The translations under genes were made by a program, and so were the position numbers. 64,000 nt of DNA from Hyperoplus lanceolatus (taxonomy: Eukaryota; Chordata; Actinopteri; Uranoscopiformes; Ammodytidae): assembly GCA_026929865.2 (NCBI GenBank), contig CM049414.1, positions 682,001-746,000 on the forward strand. The letters are read 5' to 3'. Under the pieces are notes generated by a model. It made no database searches, was not told the origin of the DNA, and saw only the letters and a list, made by a program, of their open reading frames with translations. Below are positions 55,201 to 62,860 of the stretch, piece by piece (position 1 is the first letter of the stretch; the number at the start of each line of letters is the position of its first letter).

Positions 55201-58200
55201 ACCTTCAAGGTGAATTAGATTAGGTCAAGTGTCTAAGGATGGATGCTAACATTATCTGGTATCTAACTCTTTTGCCTAAAGTTTAGCTAACAAGCTAACG
55301 TTAGCTAGCTGCTGATAGCCATGGAACTATCTGCCTAGTTGACTGCTGATAGCACACCCGGTTTATTTCCAATGCATAGTGTCATAATAGTTAACACTGC
55401 TGCTGCATCATGAGTAGTGAGTCCTACAAAAAAACACTCCAAAAGGTGATACGATTTCAATGTGCAGAAAGTTTTGAACAATAAAGTAGAATAAATATTT
55501 GAATGCAATACAGAATGCCTCAGTGCCTTACTGATTTATATTCCATTAGATGTGTGTCAATGGGAGCTAGTTGTCTTTTCCTTAACTAGTCCACCATAAA
55601 TAAATAAATACAGAAGACACAAATTACTGCATAAAAATGAACCAAAATGCACAAAATGAAGTGTTCGAACCTCAAATTTTTCTAGGGGTCAACCCCCAGA
55701 CCCCCGCCTTTAATGTTTCCCCCCAAATGTTGAAATGAAACCTAGCCCTTCATTTATTAATTAAAATGTGTTAATTACACATTATTGGATGCAGACCAAT
55801 ACATGTAAACTTTAAAAATGCAAAGACGCTGGCCATTCGGCGGCCCCGGTCCAGTGTTGGGTTCCTAAATTGGCACTCAGCTATCAAAAGTTTGAGAACC
55901 CCTGATCTAAACCATGGAAATTGCAAGAAGGTAGGGCTGCTCGATTATGAAAAAATCATAATCATGATTATTTTGATTGACATTGTGTAATCACGATTAT
56001 TAAAGACAGTTAATCATTGATTTAAGAACATCATGCATTTATTTAACTTTTAACAAGGTTGTTTCTATTTACACCATGACTTTGGACTTTAAACAAAGGC
56101 CTAATTGAACTGAAAACAAGGAAAATAGAAATAGGCTAAATAAGTGAAACATATCTATCTATCTTCTATCTATCTGTCTATCTTCTTCTATCTATAAAGC
56201 AAGAAACGTCTGTCTGTGGCTCGCATATCTCTGAGTTTTAGTCAGATCGGCATGAGCTTCCGGATATTGCTTGCGCACAGCACGAAGGTGTGCATCCTTC
56301 ATCGTGAAGTTTTTAGAAGCCCACCCACCCACACACACACGCACGCTAACGTTCATTGACCGCATGGTCTCGGATGTGGACGCCCGCGCGCACGTAAGTA
56401 AGTAGGGGTTGACAATGTTGTCATGGCATGCAGCATAGACTCCTTTTATACACAGTGCAGCCATTTACTATAGGCAACTGATTGTAAGTTTGACTGCATT
56501 GTGCAGTATGGATGGCAGTTTGCAGGGTACCATAATATCAGATTGTATAGGTAACACCTGTACAGCTTGATTCTTCTTTAGGCTTCAACACTTAATTAAT
56601 TAACACATTTTGTGTTTCATTTCACTTAACAAAACACATGGAATTAGTTTGTGGTTATCTTTACACAATACACTAAGGAATGTTGCCCTACTCTATAGCC
56701 AACTTCTACAAAGTAAGTTACTGATAATAACCTTCAACAGTGTAAAATTAGCCATCAATGATAGCAGCCAAATGTACTGTCTAATATCTTTCTTTGTTTA
56801 CCTGCTTCCTACGGGCACTGCACTAGTTTTTAATAATTTAATAAAACAAATATGTCTAATTAAAAATAACCCGTTGCAAATGGTGTTGATAGGGCACGTA
56901 TTTTGCTAACAGGGATGTGAGGGCATCATTTATTTATGTCTCAAGGAGCTGGCTGGATATTGTACAGTGTTGACTGTTGTGGTGGCAGGAGTCAAGGAGC
57001 TTTAAACTCCTGTGTTTTTTTTGTCATGTGACTCGAGTGTCCCCGTGTGACATATCTTGCACATTATTTTAGTCTGTTGTGAGTCTGAAGTATTTTCAGA
57101 AAACACAATTAGTTTTACCTTTCTTCTCGACCAAAGGCTGACTTACTGCTGTCCTCCAAAGTTTTTCAAAATACCCAGCCTCCTACTCTCTGAACCAGCT
57201 GAAAGTTAACTATCAGATGAGGGCGGGGCCGAGCGGAGCTCACGGCTGAAAGGGTTCGCTGCATTTAAAAGCCTGTATGCCCCGGCGTGCGGAACAATGA
57301 CAGTTTAAATTACGATTATTTTGTTTTCATGATTCATGAAGCCGTAATAGTAATCGAAATTTGAAATTCAAGTTATTGCCCAGTCCCTCAAAAGGATGAC
57401 TTAAATTGGGCTGAATTTAGAGAGGTTTTAAAGCGGCTACGAGTAACATTTAAATATCTTTTAAACAGCCTCATGTTTCCTCTGATAATCATAAATTACC
57501 TTTAACAGCAAACGAGACCATCAGTGCAAAGACAGACGTTTTTAAATAGTTTTTATTACTGCTTTTGGTCTGGTCGCACACCCAGTCCGATTTTCGGTTC
57601 GCTCGTGCAAGCTCTATGGTCACATATCCGTATTGGTCGCAGATTTCAGTGTGGCGCAGCAACGTGAATAGAGAAGCCTATCCCTCCAGGTGAGGGAAGG
57701 GGAGCGGGAGCCTTGTTTGATACAGTTATTTGTCGTCATAATGACTGATAACGGGGCTGAACCATCAAAGAAAAAAAAAGAAAATGCAATGAAGAAAAGC
57801 TAAAAGGGAGAGTGATATAGGCTACGGGGGGGACGAGGGCGTTGCCAAGCAACGTGTATACAATTTCACGAGAGCGAAACTAGACTGCAGTGTTTACTCC
57901 TAAATGAATGAGCGGTTGGTACTAACACAAAGTTTGCTTTGCTTCACCATCATCAGATAACCATTATCTGAAATAGTCATTATTTACATCAACAACACAA
58001 ACACATTACCTCATCGTGATCCATACTAACTGCCGTCTATCATTCATTCGCTTTCTGTGAGGAGTCGGACACGTAGCCTAATCTTTCAGCTCCGTGAGAG
58101 AGAGTAGTTAGCAATCAGCATTGCAATCAGGTGCGTGTGGCAGTGACTGGCATTAGTTCATGCAGTGTCAAAACCACTCTCACGGAGCCGAAAAGAGTCC

Positions 58201-59389
58201 TCACACTTTCAACACACGGACATGCACTATATTGCTCCCTTCTCAGTTCACACTCACGCGCCTGGTACGCGCTAGTAAACAGCTTTGCAACAGCGGGCGT
58301 CGTAAAAATACTACCGCTTTTGTCCAAAGGGGACGCCAACGTGCCATGTTACTCGTAGTGGCTTTAAATGGCTATATTTATTCTCAAATTTTATCATTTT
58401 GGCGCTGGTGATTTTCCTTTGCCGCTGGTTAAATCCTTTTTGGGGGGGCGCCGAAAATTTCTCTATGCAGGAAAAACCCTGATCCAGCATCCCTATGGGC
58501 TGGCAAATAGACTATAATGCCAGTCCCAAGGAAATACAATTGTGTCGCCCAAATAGCTAAAATTGTTCCAATCCTTAAATCATCAACTTCCCTTAGAAAA
58601 GTTAGGCCCGGCACACACATCCTGCGTCTACCTCTGGAGTGTGTCCGTTAGTGCTCCGTCTCTCTCGCTGTTTTTGGCCACACATGCAATGTCTCTGCTG
58701 CTAATCACACTAACAATGCTGTCTTTCTACATATAGTTTTCTTAGATAATTCCCACATGATTAATATTGAGTTTCGACAGTAATTCGTGTGCCTCATTGC
58801 CTTTTTTTTAACTCCACATTTTTGCTTGTGGGAAGTTTTATTTTAAAAAAGGACACACAAGGAAATGGTGAAACTACAGCGAAAGCTGCTAGTATGAAAT
58901 CAATGTGACTGCCAACAGAGTTTTTCTCAATCAGTTAAAGCAGAGAGAGAGAGACGCGCGTCTCTCCGAAAAAAAATAAATACCTTACTATGCAAAATAT
59001 TAGTCATTTGTAGTTTTTTACCTTTTTACAAAGACGTTATGTTAGTAATCCTAGGTGATGATCAAAATAGATTATTTGGCAACAATTACACTGTATCCCT
59101 TCTAACATGGTTGAATAAGCTTGGTCTCCCTTGATTTTTTTATTCTGAGATTTTCACAAAGCAGTAAATGATATCAGGCTATGTAAGGAAGCAGTGGTGG
59201 CCTATAAGCAAGAGTTAGTGAGCCTGACCTCCTGAGCTGCTGGAAGGTGGCTTGGTTATTGGAGCAGAAGTGTTGGAGCTCAGTGAAGGCTGAGGGCATG
59301 GGCAGCCTGGACAGAGCACGCAGTGTGGAGATACACTCAGGCAGCCTCTGCACCACACACAGGAACTCCTGGACAAACGCATCAATCTC
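28069..59389 (-). CDS. Large gene: helical N-terminus, coiled-coil middle, actin-fold C-terminus (5' partial)
   Basis: Eighteen exons join in one frame, giving 1,572 residues and a stop; all splice phases agree. Residues 1-707 are mostly amphipathic helices (spectrin-repeat-like, family not recognised) with low-complexity acidic parts. Residues 708-1,198 are one exon with two coiled coils (about 774-803 and 824-864) and long disordered acidic Ser/Glu-rich sequence. Residues 1,199-1,572 form a full actin fold: phosphate loop 1 DTGSG, loop 2 DSGDG, the VLSGGNT segment and the terminal IVFRKCF. The actin part starts exactly where actin residue 5 or so would, with no ATG of its own, and its first exon starts in phase 0 after a phase-0 donor of the coiled-coil exon. 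So a single chimeric protein is the simplest model. Alternatives: two genes, with an unseen short first exon for the actin part, or translation beginning at the ATG that opens the coiled-coil exon. Upstream exons must lie right of 59,389. Confidence 0.7.
28438..28571 (-). CDS. Actin-domain exon 6 (residues 1,452-1,497)
   Basis: Acceptor CCCCTCCAG, donor GTCAG|GTAACA. Encodes [39 protein letters not shown], i.e. actin subdomain 4/3 sequence up to the ATP-contacting LSGG. Confidence 0.93.
28621..28865. mobile_element. Harbinger-like MITE (TGCCTCGTTTCCAC ends)
   Basis: 245 bp, ends TGCCTCGTTTCCACTGAGCA and the inverse of GCTCAGTGGAAACAAGGCT, flanked by ATA on both sides. It is related to the 715-bp element at 41,766 and the one near 49,780. 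Confidence 0.7.
29296..29486 (-). CDS. Actin-domain exon 5 (residues 1,389-1,452)
   Basis: Donor TTCAG|GTAAC. Encodes [20 protein letters not shown], then [33 protein letters not shown]. The acceptor is either GAAG|CTTCTG (used; aligns with actin without a gap) or CTGCAG|GAATC, which would drop three residues. Confidence 0.9.
30278..30402 (-). CDS. Actin-domain exon 4 (residues 1,347-1,388)
   Basis: Acceptor CACTGTAG, donor AAAG|GTATTC. Encodes [20 protein letters not shown] then [20 protein letters not shown]: the second phosphate loop with the catalytic aspartate and histidine of actin retained. Confidence 0.93.
30491..30683 (-). CDS. Actin-domain exon 3 (residues 1,283-1,346)
   Basis: Acceptor TTTCAG, donor ACTG|GTAATT. 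Encodes [32 protein letters not shown] and [20 protein letters not shown]. The glutamine matching actin Gln137 is present (AMQAVL). Confidence 0.94.
31888..32347. mobile_element. Nested repeat with CCCATAAGGACCC ends
   Basis: Inverted ends ACCCATAAGGACCC and GGGTCCGGGTTCTTATGGGT break the right arm of Tc1-like copy b. About 460 bp, A/T-rich interior, no ORF. Confidence 0.55.
32397..33347. mobile_element. hAT-type element nested in Tc1-like copy b
   Basis: 8-bp duplication GTTCACAT at 32,389-32,396 and 33,348-33,355. Ends TAAGGCTGGCCCGAAT and TAGGGCTGGCCCGAAT, then repeated CGAATAT/ATTCG words near both ends. 951 bp, no transposase domain recognised. Confidence 0.82.
33583..33875. mobile_element. 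MITE with TAA target duplication
   Basis: Ends GGGCACACTCACACTAGG and CCTAGTGTGAGTGTCCCC, flanked by TAA (33,580-33,582; 33,876-33,878). 293 bp, PIF/Harbinger style. Confidence 0.72.
34006..34134 (-). CDS. Actin-domain exon 2 (residues 1,240-1,282)
   Basis: Acceptor TTGTCTGCAG, donor GAAAAG|GTGAAT. Encodes [20 protein letters not shown] then [20 protein letters not shown] and MEK. Same length as in actin; the DNase-loop part is diverged and the position of methylated His73 is Asn. Confidence 0.93.
34247..34369 (-). CDS. Actin-domain exon 1 (residues 1,199-1,239)
   Basis: Acceptor TTTTATTGCAG, donor TATGAG|GTAAGG, phase 0 at both ends. Encodes [20 protein letters not shown] and [20 protein letters not shown] plus E. 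No ATG lies in frame between the acceptor and the fold. Confidence 0.93.
34530..35210. repeat. GC-rich repeat-like block in the intron before the actin exons
   Basis: Contains GAGCCGGCTTCGGGC, AACCGGTTC (twice, in both orientations) and the end-type word TTTGGTGTGAAAGGGG. Probably one or two decayed MITEs; ends are not defined. Confidence 0.35.
35475..35780 (+). pseudogene. Relic of the C-terminal tail of a pogo/Jerky-like transposase
   Basis: One frame gives [20 protein letters not shown] and related basic sequence with [13 protein letters not shown]; after a frame change comes [19 protein letters not shown], with spaced C-x2-C and H-x3-C pairs. This combination of a lysine-rich stretch and a small Cys/His ribbon is usual at the C-terminus of fish pogo/CENP-B-type DDE transposases. 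The DDE core is not visible. Frames are broken. Confidence 0.45.
35964..36870 (+). pseudogene. 5'-truncated L1/Tx1-like LINE copy 2
   Basis: A near copy of 560-1,398, ending in AATAAAAAAACCTTTG and 17 A. The 13-bp duplication GATGCATGAAGTT flanks it (35,951-35,963; 36,871-36,883), proving retrotransposition. The reading frame has stops (GTGTAATTT, CAGTAGCAA), so it is dead. Confidence 0.85.
36983..37065. repeat. Short cluster of GTTGTCAC words in both orientations
   Basis: TGTGACAAC occurs repeatedly with its complement GTTGTCACA, including GTTGTCACAATGTGACA. Can form alternative hairpins. Unknown role. Confidence 0.5.
37362..38834 (-). CDS. Coiled-coil / acidic exon (residues 708-1,198)
   Basis: Acceptor TTCATTTTCCAG followed by ATG; donor AGAGAG|GTACAC; 491 codons, phase 0 at both ends. 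N-terminal part is acidic with [12 protein letters not shown]. Heptad-like helices follow ([40 protein letters not shown]), then a basic KKHKNRARK patch, then a long disordered region. A Ser/Glu-rich segment ([18 protein letters not shown]) and [10 protein letters not shown] come near the end. The family is not recognised. Because it opens with ATG straight after the acceptor, it could also be the first coding exon of a shorter form. Confidence 0.82.
39538..41673. mobile_element. Harbinger-like element with TTA target duplication, interrupted by a hAT
   Basis: Ends TGGCGCTTTTCCACCGCA and TGCGGTGGAAAAGCGCCA, flanked by TTA at 39,535-39,537 and 41,674-41,676. About 2.1 kb, of which 1,160 bp is the nested hAT. 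Confidence 0.8.
40176..41335. mobile_element. hAT-type element nested in the Harbinger-like element
   Basis: 8-bp duplication CCTACAGC at 40,168-40,175 and 41,336-41,343. Ends TAGGGGTGTGC and TAGGGATGAGC. Subterminal repeats of TATCTGTATC near both ends. No transposase seen. Confidence 0.8.
41766..42480. mobile_element. Harbinger-like MITE with TGCCTCGTTTCCACC ends
   Basis: 715 bp; ends are complementary over more than 35 bp (TGCCTCGTTTCCACCGAGTA), flanked by TTA (41,763-41,765; 42,481-42,483). Chance ORFs inside are not genes. Confidence 0.85.
42484..43690. other. No gene; interior of the hAT-like element
   Basis: A/T-rich with CCCCAGACCCCC (43,111) and a run of ten C near 43,400. The segment 43,065-43,130 resembles 55,640-55,705 (AATGAAGTGTT, CCCCCAGACCCCC), so the two hAT-like elements share internal sequence. 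Confidence 0.4.
44399..44650. repeat. Near-perfect fold-back of 250 bp
   Basis: AATAAAATATGCAAAT ... CAATATCTCATTCAATAT on the left is the complement of ATATTGAATGAGATATTG ... ATTTGCATATTTTATT on the right. Arms of about 50 bp. Confidence 0.75.
45088..45192 (-). CDS. Helical exon 10 (residues 673-707)
   Basis: Acceptor CTCTCCAG, donor CATACG|GTATGT. Encodes 35 residues, [20 protein letters not shown] then [15 protein letters not shown]; strongly acidic helix. Confidence 0.82.
45245..46415 (-). mobile_element. tRNA-derived SINE, split by a hAT insertion
   Basis: Read on the minus strand from 46,415: GCGCTCATGGTGTAGTGGTT then AGAGCG is a pol III A box in tRNA context; after the insert, GGTTCGAATC at 45,374-45,365 is a perfect B box. 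An A-rich tail (GCAAAAAAACGCGAAAAAG) lies near 45,280. The A and B boxes are now about 1 kb apart, so pol III transcription is presumably dead. Confidence 0.7.
45408..46372. mobile_element. hAT-type element inside the SINE head
   Basis: 8-bp duplication CTGTAGGG at 45,400-45,407 and 46,373-46,380; ends CAGGGCTGTACAC and GTACAGCCCTG. 965 bp, mostly A/T-rich, no transposase recognised. Confidence 0.85.
46487..46583 (-). CDS. Helical exon 9 (residues 640-672)
   Basis: Acceptor AATTTCAG, donor CTGGAG|GTAAGA. Encodes [20 protein letters not shown] then [12 protein letters not shown]. Confidence 0.83.
46713..46958 (-). CDS. Exon 8 (residues 558-639)
   Basis: Acceptor TCCCCCAG, donor CATGG|GTAATG. 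Encodes polar, mostly disordered sequence: [50 protein letters not shown]. Confidence 0.82.
47133..47840 (-). CDS. Exon 7 (residues 322-557)
   Basis: Acceptor CATCAG, donor GACAG|GTAATA. Starts with a helix ([20 protein letters not shown] then [13 protein letters not shown]) and continues as Ser/Pro-rich disordered sequence with [26 protein letters not shown] and [16 protein letters not shown]. Confidence 0.85.
48262..48838. mobile_element. Fold-back element in the intron before exon 7
   Basis: Two arms of about 120 bp face each other: TTACGGAGCTGGTAGTCAGC ... CTTTAAGGAG on the left and CTCCTTAAAATG ... GCTGACCACCAGCTCCGTAA on the right; inner arms around CAGCTTTAGTTTG and AACTAAAGCTGTGG extend the match. 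It ends only about 28 bases from the donor of exon 6. Confidence 0.75.
48866..49107 (-). CDS. Helical exon 6 (residues 242-321)
   Basis: Acceptor CTTTCAG, donor CAACG|GTAAGT. Encodes [20 protein letters not shown], then a linker and [20 protein letters not shown]. Confidence 0.85.
49539..49721 (-). CDS. Helical exon 5 (residues 181-241), GC-type donor
   Basis: Acceptor CCTCACCAG, donor AAAAAG|GCAAGT. Encodes [40 protein letters not shown] and [11 protein letters not shown]. The donor is GC rather than GT but otherwise ideal. Confidence 0.85.
49779..50771. mobile_element. Related long MITE with CCTGTTTCCACTGAGC ends
   Basis: Left GCCCTGTTTCCACTGAGCAA and right GGGTGGAAACAAGGGT are inverted. 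Shares words with 28,621-28,865 (CGGTAACCC, TTTCCACTG). Target duplication not clear. Confidence 0.6.
50908..51036 (-). CDS. Helical exon 4 (residues 138-180)
   Basis: Acceptor GTGCTTAG, donor GCAATG|GTAATG. Encodes [20 protein letters not shown] then [20 protein letters not shown] and PAM. Confidence 0.85.
51037..51740. other. Intron with no recognised element
   Basis: About 700 bp between exons 3 and 4. Repeated TAGCCTGG-GAGACCAGCC and GCCTGGCAAGACCAGCC words at 51,195 and 51,376 suggest a short fish repeat, but ends were not found. Confidence 0.35.
51741..51843 (-). CDS. Helical exon 3 (residues 103-137)
   Basis: Acceptor TTCTCACAG, donor CTGCAG|GTTAGT. Encodes [20 protein letters not shown] then [14 protein letters not shown]: an amphipathic helix with coiled-coil spacing. 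Confidence 0.85.
52287..52433 (-). CDS. Helical exon 2 (residues 54-102)
   Basis: Acceptor TTATTTAG, donor AGCAG|GTACTG. Encodes [20 protein letters not shown] then [21 protein letters not shown] run of 17 C-rich bases on the plus strand lies in the following intron. Confidence 0.85.
52548..53170. mobile_element. Tc1/mariner-like element, copy c (one arm only)
   Basis: Left end TA|CAGTGCTGTTTGAAAGTATG. The arm reads on through CATCTACAAATGGAGAGC, TTTAAGAGTGACTG and CCCAAACATTACATCTGG, then stops. The other end is lost. It supplies the unfilled TTAA site used to recognise the insert in copy a. Confidence 0.7.
53175..54370. repeat. Two-unit tandem repeat, period about 460 bp, family unknown
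   Basis: 53,334-53,640 and 53,772-54,095 are direct copies: each has AGCGGCCAT or GGCGGCCAT, TATGGTCC, TTGTAG-GCAC, GAAATTTCAAGTCAATC, GTGAGGG-CATGGCC or GGCCTGGCC and a GTGGCGCC or GCGCCACC box, in the same order. Ends with AAGAAGTAAGAAGAAGTATG and a pair of GGGCCCTCAATAC-like words. No ORF of note. Confidence 0.6.
54823..55902. mobile_element. hAT-like element (CAGTGGCTCTCAAAG ends)
   Basis: Left CAGTGGCTCTCAAAGTGCGG and right TTTGAGAACCCCTG are inverted; flanks TGATCAAAC and TGATCTAAAC look like a diverged target duplication. Interior has hAT-type CCCCCAGACCCCCG and a run of plus-strand AAATAAT. Confidence 0.6.
55934..57389. mobile_element. hAT-like element (TAGGGCTGCTCGATTATG ends)
   Basis: Left TAGGGCTGCTCGATTATG and right ATTGCCCAGTCCCT are imperfect inverted ends, with AATCATGATTATTTTGAT-like subterminal words on both sides. 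Same family as 60,473-61,591. Target duplication not clear. Confidence 0.55.
57432..58363. mobile_element. TTAA-flanked MITE, copy 2 (long form)
   Basis: TTAA at 57,428-57,431 and 58,364-58,367; ends AGCGGCTACGAGTAAC and GTTACTCGTAGTGGCT. Outer 250 bp match 2,621-2,870 nearly base for base. An internal stretch (about 57,670-58,110) is absent from copy 1. Confidence 0.8.
59229..59389 (-). CDS. Helical exon 1 visible (residues 1-53)
   Basis: Acceptor CCTTGCAG, donor GGAG|GTCAGG. Encodes [40 protein letters not shown] and [13 protein letters not shown]. Phase 0 at its start, so at least one coding exon lies upstream (higher coordinates); none was recognised before the window ends. Confidence 0.82.
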
Positions 59390-59586
59390 CTGCAAGGAAG
59401 AAAAACACCACCATCACAATAACAACACCACCATGGTTCAAGTTTAGCACTTACATCAACTAGACTTTCCATAATCACCCTTAACACTATTCTGAAGGTA
59501 ATTTCAGAAGGATTTGTTCATGTTCAACTGCCTGATTTATGATACATTTTCTTCATAAAAACACACCCAGAAATGCAAGACCAGAG

Positions 59587-62076
59587 GGGTATACTACGAA
59601 GCGAGATTAAGGGCTGAGCGAGGTCTGTTGAGTTTGAAGCCAGAGTTTTCAGTATCACGAAAGGTGGCTCTCTTTCTACCTGGCTAGATCACCGTGGTAA
59701 CAGAGGCTGCACGGCTAACCTGCCCAGACCAGTTTTTGTTGCAGAGTTTGAGCTTAAATTCGGCTCTTAGAGCGCTGCCCTTTAAGGAAACTACACATTA
59801 TGAAATCCCGCGGACCTGACTATATTGTCTGAGCGAGACTTCTCACTGAGTAAACTAGTTAAATCAGTAAACTTATTGATCAGTAAGTAAATGAACGAAA
59901 CAAAGCCGTGACATAAGGCTTACAGCAGAGTGAACTGTAACATCGCGCTGCGGCTTTTTGCCACATTATTGATGCAGAAAATGTAAAATAGCCTAGACCT
60001 ACTGTATGCAGCGCCAATCTATGCTCTCACCTCAAATGATTTTACCTGGCGATCTACACACACTGGCTCTTAATGAAGCGTTCTATAAAATCACAGGTTG
60101 CAACATTATTTCACTGTGGGCTTCTTTCTTTTCATCAGTAGCGATTACAGTTGAGACGTGACAGGTGTCACAGTACGGACATCGCTGCAGACTCGCAGGT
60201 TAAGCTTCTCACAGTAGATTCATATTTGTCCGGAAAATACAGACTACAGGTTTTGTATCGAGGCTATTTTTTTTTTTTTTTTTTTTTTTTTGGTATTTAT
60301 AAAGATGCAAATAAAGGGCTATTAGCCTAAATCAAAATCAAACTTATATTCATTTTGATGTGGCCCAAAACTACAGTGGTTTTCCACATAGGCTATGCTA
60401 TTCAGTAGGGGACAGTGTCAGACTTAAATCAGATTATTAAGTGTAGGATTAACATTCAACTAGGCTAAATGCTAGGGCTGGGCGATTAATTGAATTTCGA
60501 TTTCGGTTACAATTTTGGCTTCCCTCGATCATGAAAACAAGATAATCGTAATAAAACGGTTATTGTGCGGCACCCCGGGTCATGTGTAGTAAATGCAGCG
60601 CACCCTTCTGTCTCCACCTGCGCTCCGCCCCGCCCCCGCCCGAACACTGTCGCTTTCAGCGATTCCAGTGCAATTGTTTATTCAGCATAAAGTTAAAACG
60701 CTCGTCCAGGATGTTACACCGAAACACAAAAGCGTTGCGCGATTGAAGCAGCGTTTCACTCGGTGAAACATGGTGTGAGTGAGACACTGTGATGGCGGTG
60801 GGTAACGGTGTCATTCACTGTGAGAACTTGCCGGTGTCATTCACTGTGAGAACTTGCCGGTGTCATTCACTGTGAGAACTCGCCGGTGTGAGCCGCCGCG
60901 CAGAAAAGCTCTGTGGCTTTACGGGTAAAATGATAGTTGGGGATTCCTGCACGTTAACGTTGTTGAGGGGAAAGGCTTCCGCTTTCTGATTGCATTTCTC
61001 GAGCCTGAATATATTGTGCCATGTCGGCAAACTATCTGCGCGACAAGAGCAAATATACACTGAGATGCACCCCCTCCGTTAGTTTCAGTCTACAGACGAA
61101 AAGTTACAACCAGCACCTAAGCATGGACTTCGTTTAAATAAAGCGTCTAATTTTTATGATCAGCGCTCTGATGCAAACTCTGCAGTCTGAACATTACGGT
61201 GTCAGCTGTGGTGTAGTTTTTTTTACAGCAACTCAAGGTGCACTGCAAAAAAAAGAAGGCAATAAGTTGATCTTTTTGTAGATTCATAGCCTACCTCCTC
61301 TTATAAGTCGAAGTACAAATCAATGAATGGTTCACAATCACATCCCTAGTAAAATATTAATTTTACTCTTAGATTCGAAGGTTTTACTGATTATTTATTT
61401 TGTGTGGCTTTTTAGTTGTAGGCTATGTTTGAGGAGCACAATTAGGAGTTTTGTTTATGTAATGTTGAAAGAATTGGCTGAATTTTCATTTTGGTGCATC
61501 CCTACAATGAATAATCGTCTTTAATAACCGTGATTACAATATCAATCAAAATAATTGTGATTATAATTTTTGCCATAATCGAGCAGCCCTACTAAATGGT
61601 GTACTGTTTAAACCTTTAATTGCTTTATAATGTCACGTTACGCACTGCGAGAATTATCTGTAAAATAAATTAATCAATTCAGTAGCCCAATTTTCTGACA
61701 GCATTCCACTCTCCTTATTTGCAGTAAGAGTTTTTTTCGGCTCTCTGTTTTCTGCTGTTCTGTGATCATTCAGACTGACGAACTCTTCCTCTTGAGTGAA
61801 GTCAGCGAAGTCAGCTGCTCGCAATCAGTCCGTTAGTGTAAAGTTAGCGGCACAAGATCAGTCCAGTCTGTGCGGAAGCAGAGTCAAATGACGGGTCAAA
61901 CGCCCCCTTTCATGGGGACGCGCACAGAGCCTGAAGCTGAAACCCTCGTTCAACATAAGAGGTTGATAACTGCCTTTGTGATACCGATTAGCTCTGAGCG
62001 AGGGTATGTGTTATGTTGAACCAGATCAAAAAAAGAGAGCCGGGCTCTGTTGAGTTTGTTTCGTAGTATACCCCCC
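59587..62076. mobile_element. Element with GGGGTATACTACGAA ends, containing a nested hAT
   Basis: Left GGGGTATACTACGAAGCGAG and right TTTCGTAGTATACCCCCC are inverted, followed inward by TGTTGAGTTTG on both sides. Flanks suggest a 3-bp AGA duplication (PIF/Harbinger style). Interior otherwise non-coding. Confidence 0.65.
60473..61591. mobile_element. hAT-type element (TAGGGCTGGGCGATTAAT ends)
   Basis: Ends TAGGGCTGGGCGATTAAT and the complement of ATAATCGAGCAGCCCTA; 8-bp flanks CTAAATGC (60,465-60,472) and CTAAATGG (61,592-61,599), 7 of 8 alike. Internal triplicate TGTCATTCACTGTGAGAACT at 60,808-60,880. Confidence 0.78.
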
Positions 62077-62860
62077 AGAACAATTTCATTTATAAAATGA
62101 GAAAAGCCTGTATCCAAAATCTGTTCTGTAAAAACTTTGGACACTAATGTTGTTAAAATGAAGAATAGAAGTAGATTTTAACTCTGCAAAACTTGCATAT
62201 TTATTCAAACATTTAAGAAAAAGTTGTAATATAAAAAAAATATTGTTTTAATGTAGTAATCAACTGGCAATACAAGTTGTATTAGGATAAGTTAAAAATG
62301 TACCCTTTTCACCTGCAATGTCTTGCCTCAATATATTTTTCTATAGTCTAATGCAATTCTTAACCAATCAATTTGTAATCGGATTGAATTTCAATGTGCA
62401 TGTACCCTTGACAAAAAATAATATTATATTCTAGAGCTGCCATAGTTAATGAATAGCATCATCTTGGCCAAATGCCCCAGTTGAACATGACTGAATATAT
62501 AATGTGATGGGAAGAGGGGCTTCCTTTCACTTGCTAATAAGGTCAGCTGATTGGGGCCAGTCATTTGCACAAGCTTCACCAAGGTAACCAACAATAGACA
62601 GAGCCAGGCTGCTGGGAAGGGATCTCATCAATCCAACAAATGACTATCTCCTGACTGAGTGAACCTGGCACGCTCTCCATGACAAAGAAGCAAGATTTAC
62701 ATGGAATAAATATACTAAGGCTCTTGTATATAAAACTATATATAGCACCATTGTGTACTATTACATTAGATTAATGTACTAGTTTATTTGCGTACGTAAG
62801 CAAAAGGACAAAGTTTGTATTTGTGTGCTGAGGCAAGCAGGACAATGTTACTTTGTTAAC
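62077..62860. other. No feature recognised
   Basis: About 780 bp of A/T-rich sequence, probably an intron of the large minus-strand gene. No exon with a matching reading frame, no clear transposon ends. Confidence 0.35.

Larger units (their letters stand above)
54539..58482. mobile_element. hAT-like element with CAGGGTTTTTCCTG ends, filled by three inserts
   Basis: CAGGGTTTTTCCTG at 54,540 and its complement CAGGAAAAACCCTG at 58,468 are inverted, both next to a GGGGGGG/CGCC block. The flanking 8-mers do not match clearly. Nested inside are 54,823-55,902, about 55,934-57,389, and the TTAA-flanked MITE. Confidence 0.5.

Noticed and set aside
56192-56464. Minus-strand 90-codon ORF
   Set aside because: Inside a hAT-like element, no domain, includes a simple-repeat part (CTAT units).
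59690-59703. RFX X-box (ATCACCGTGGTAAC)
   Set aside because: First base misses the consensus and it lies inside a MITE far from a gene start.
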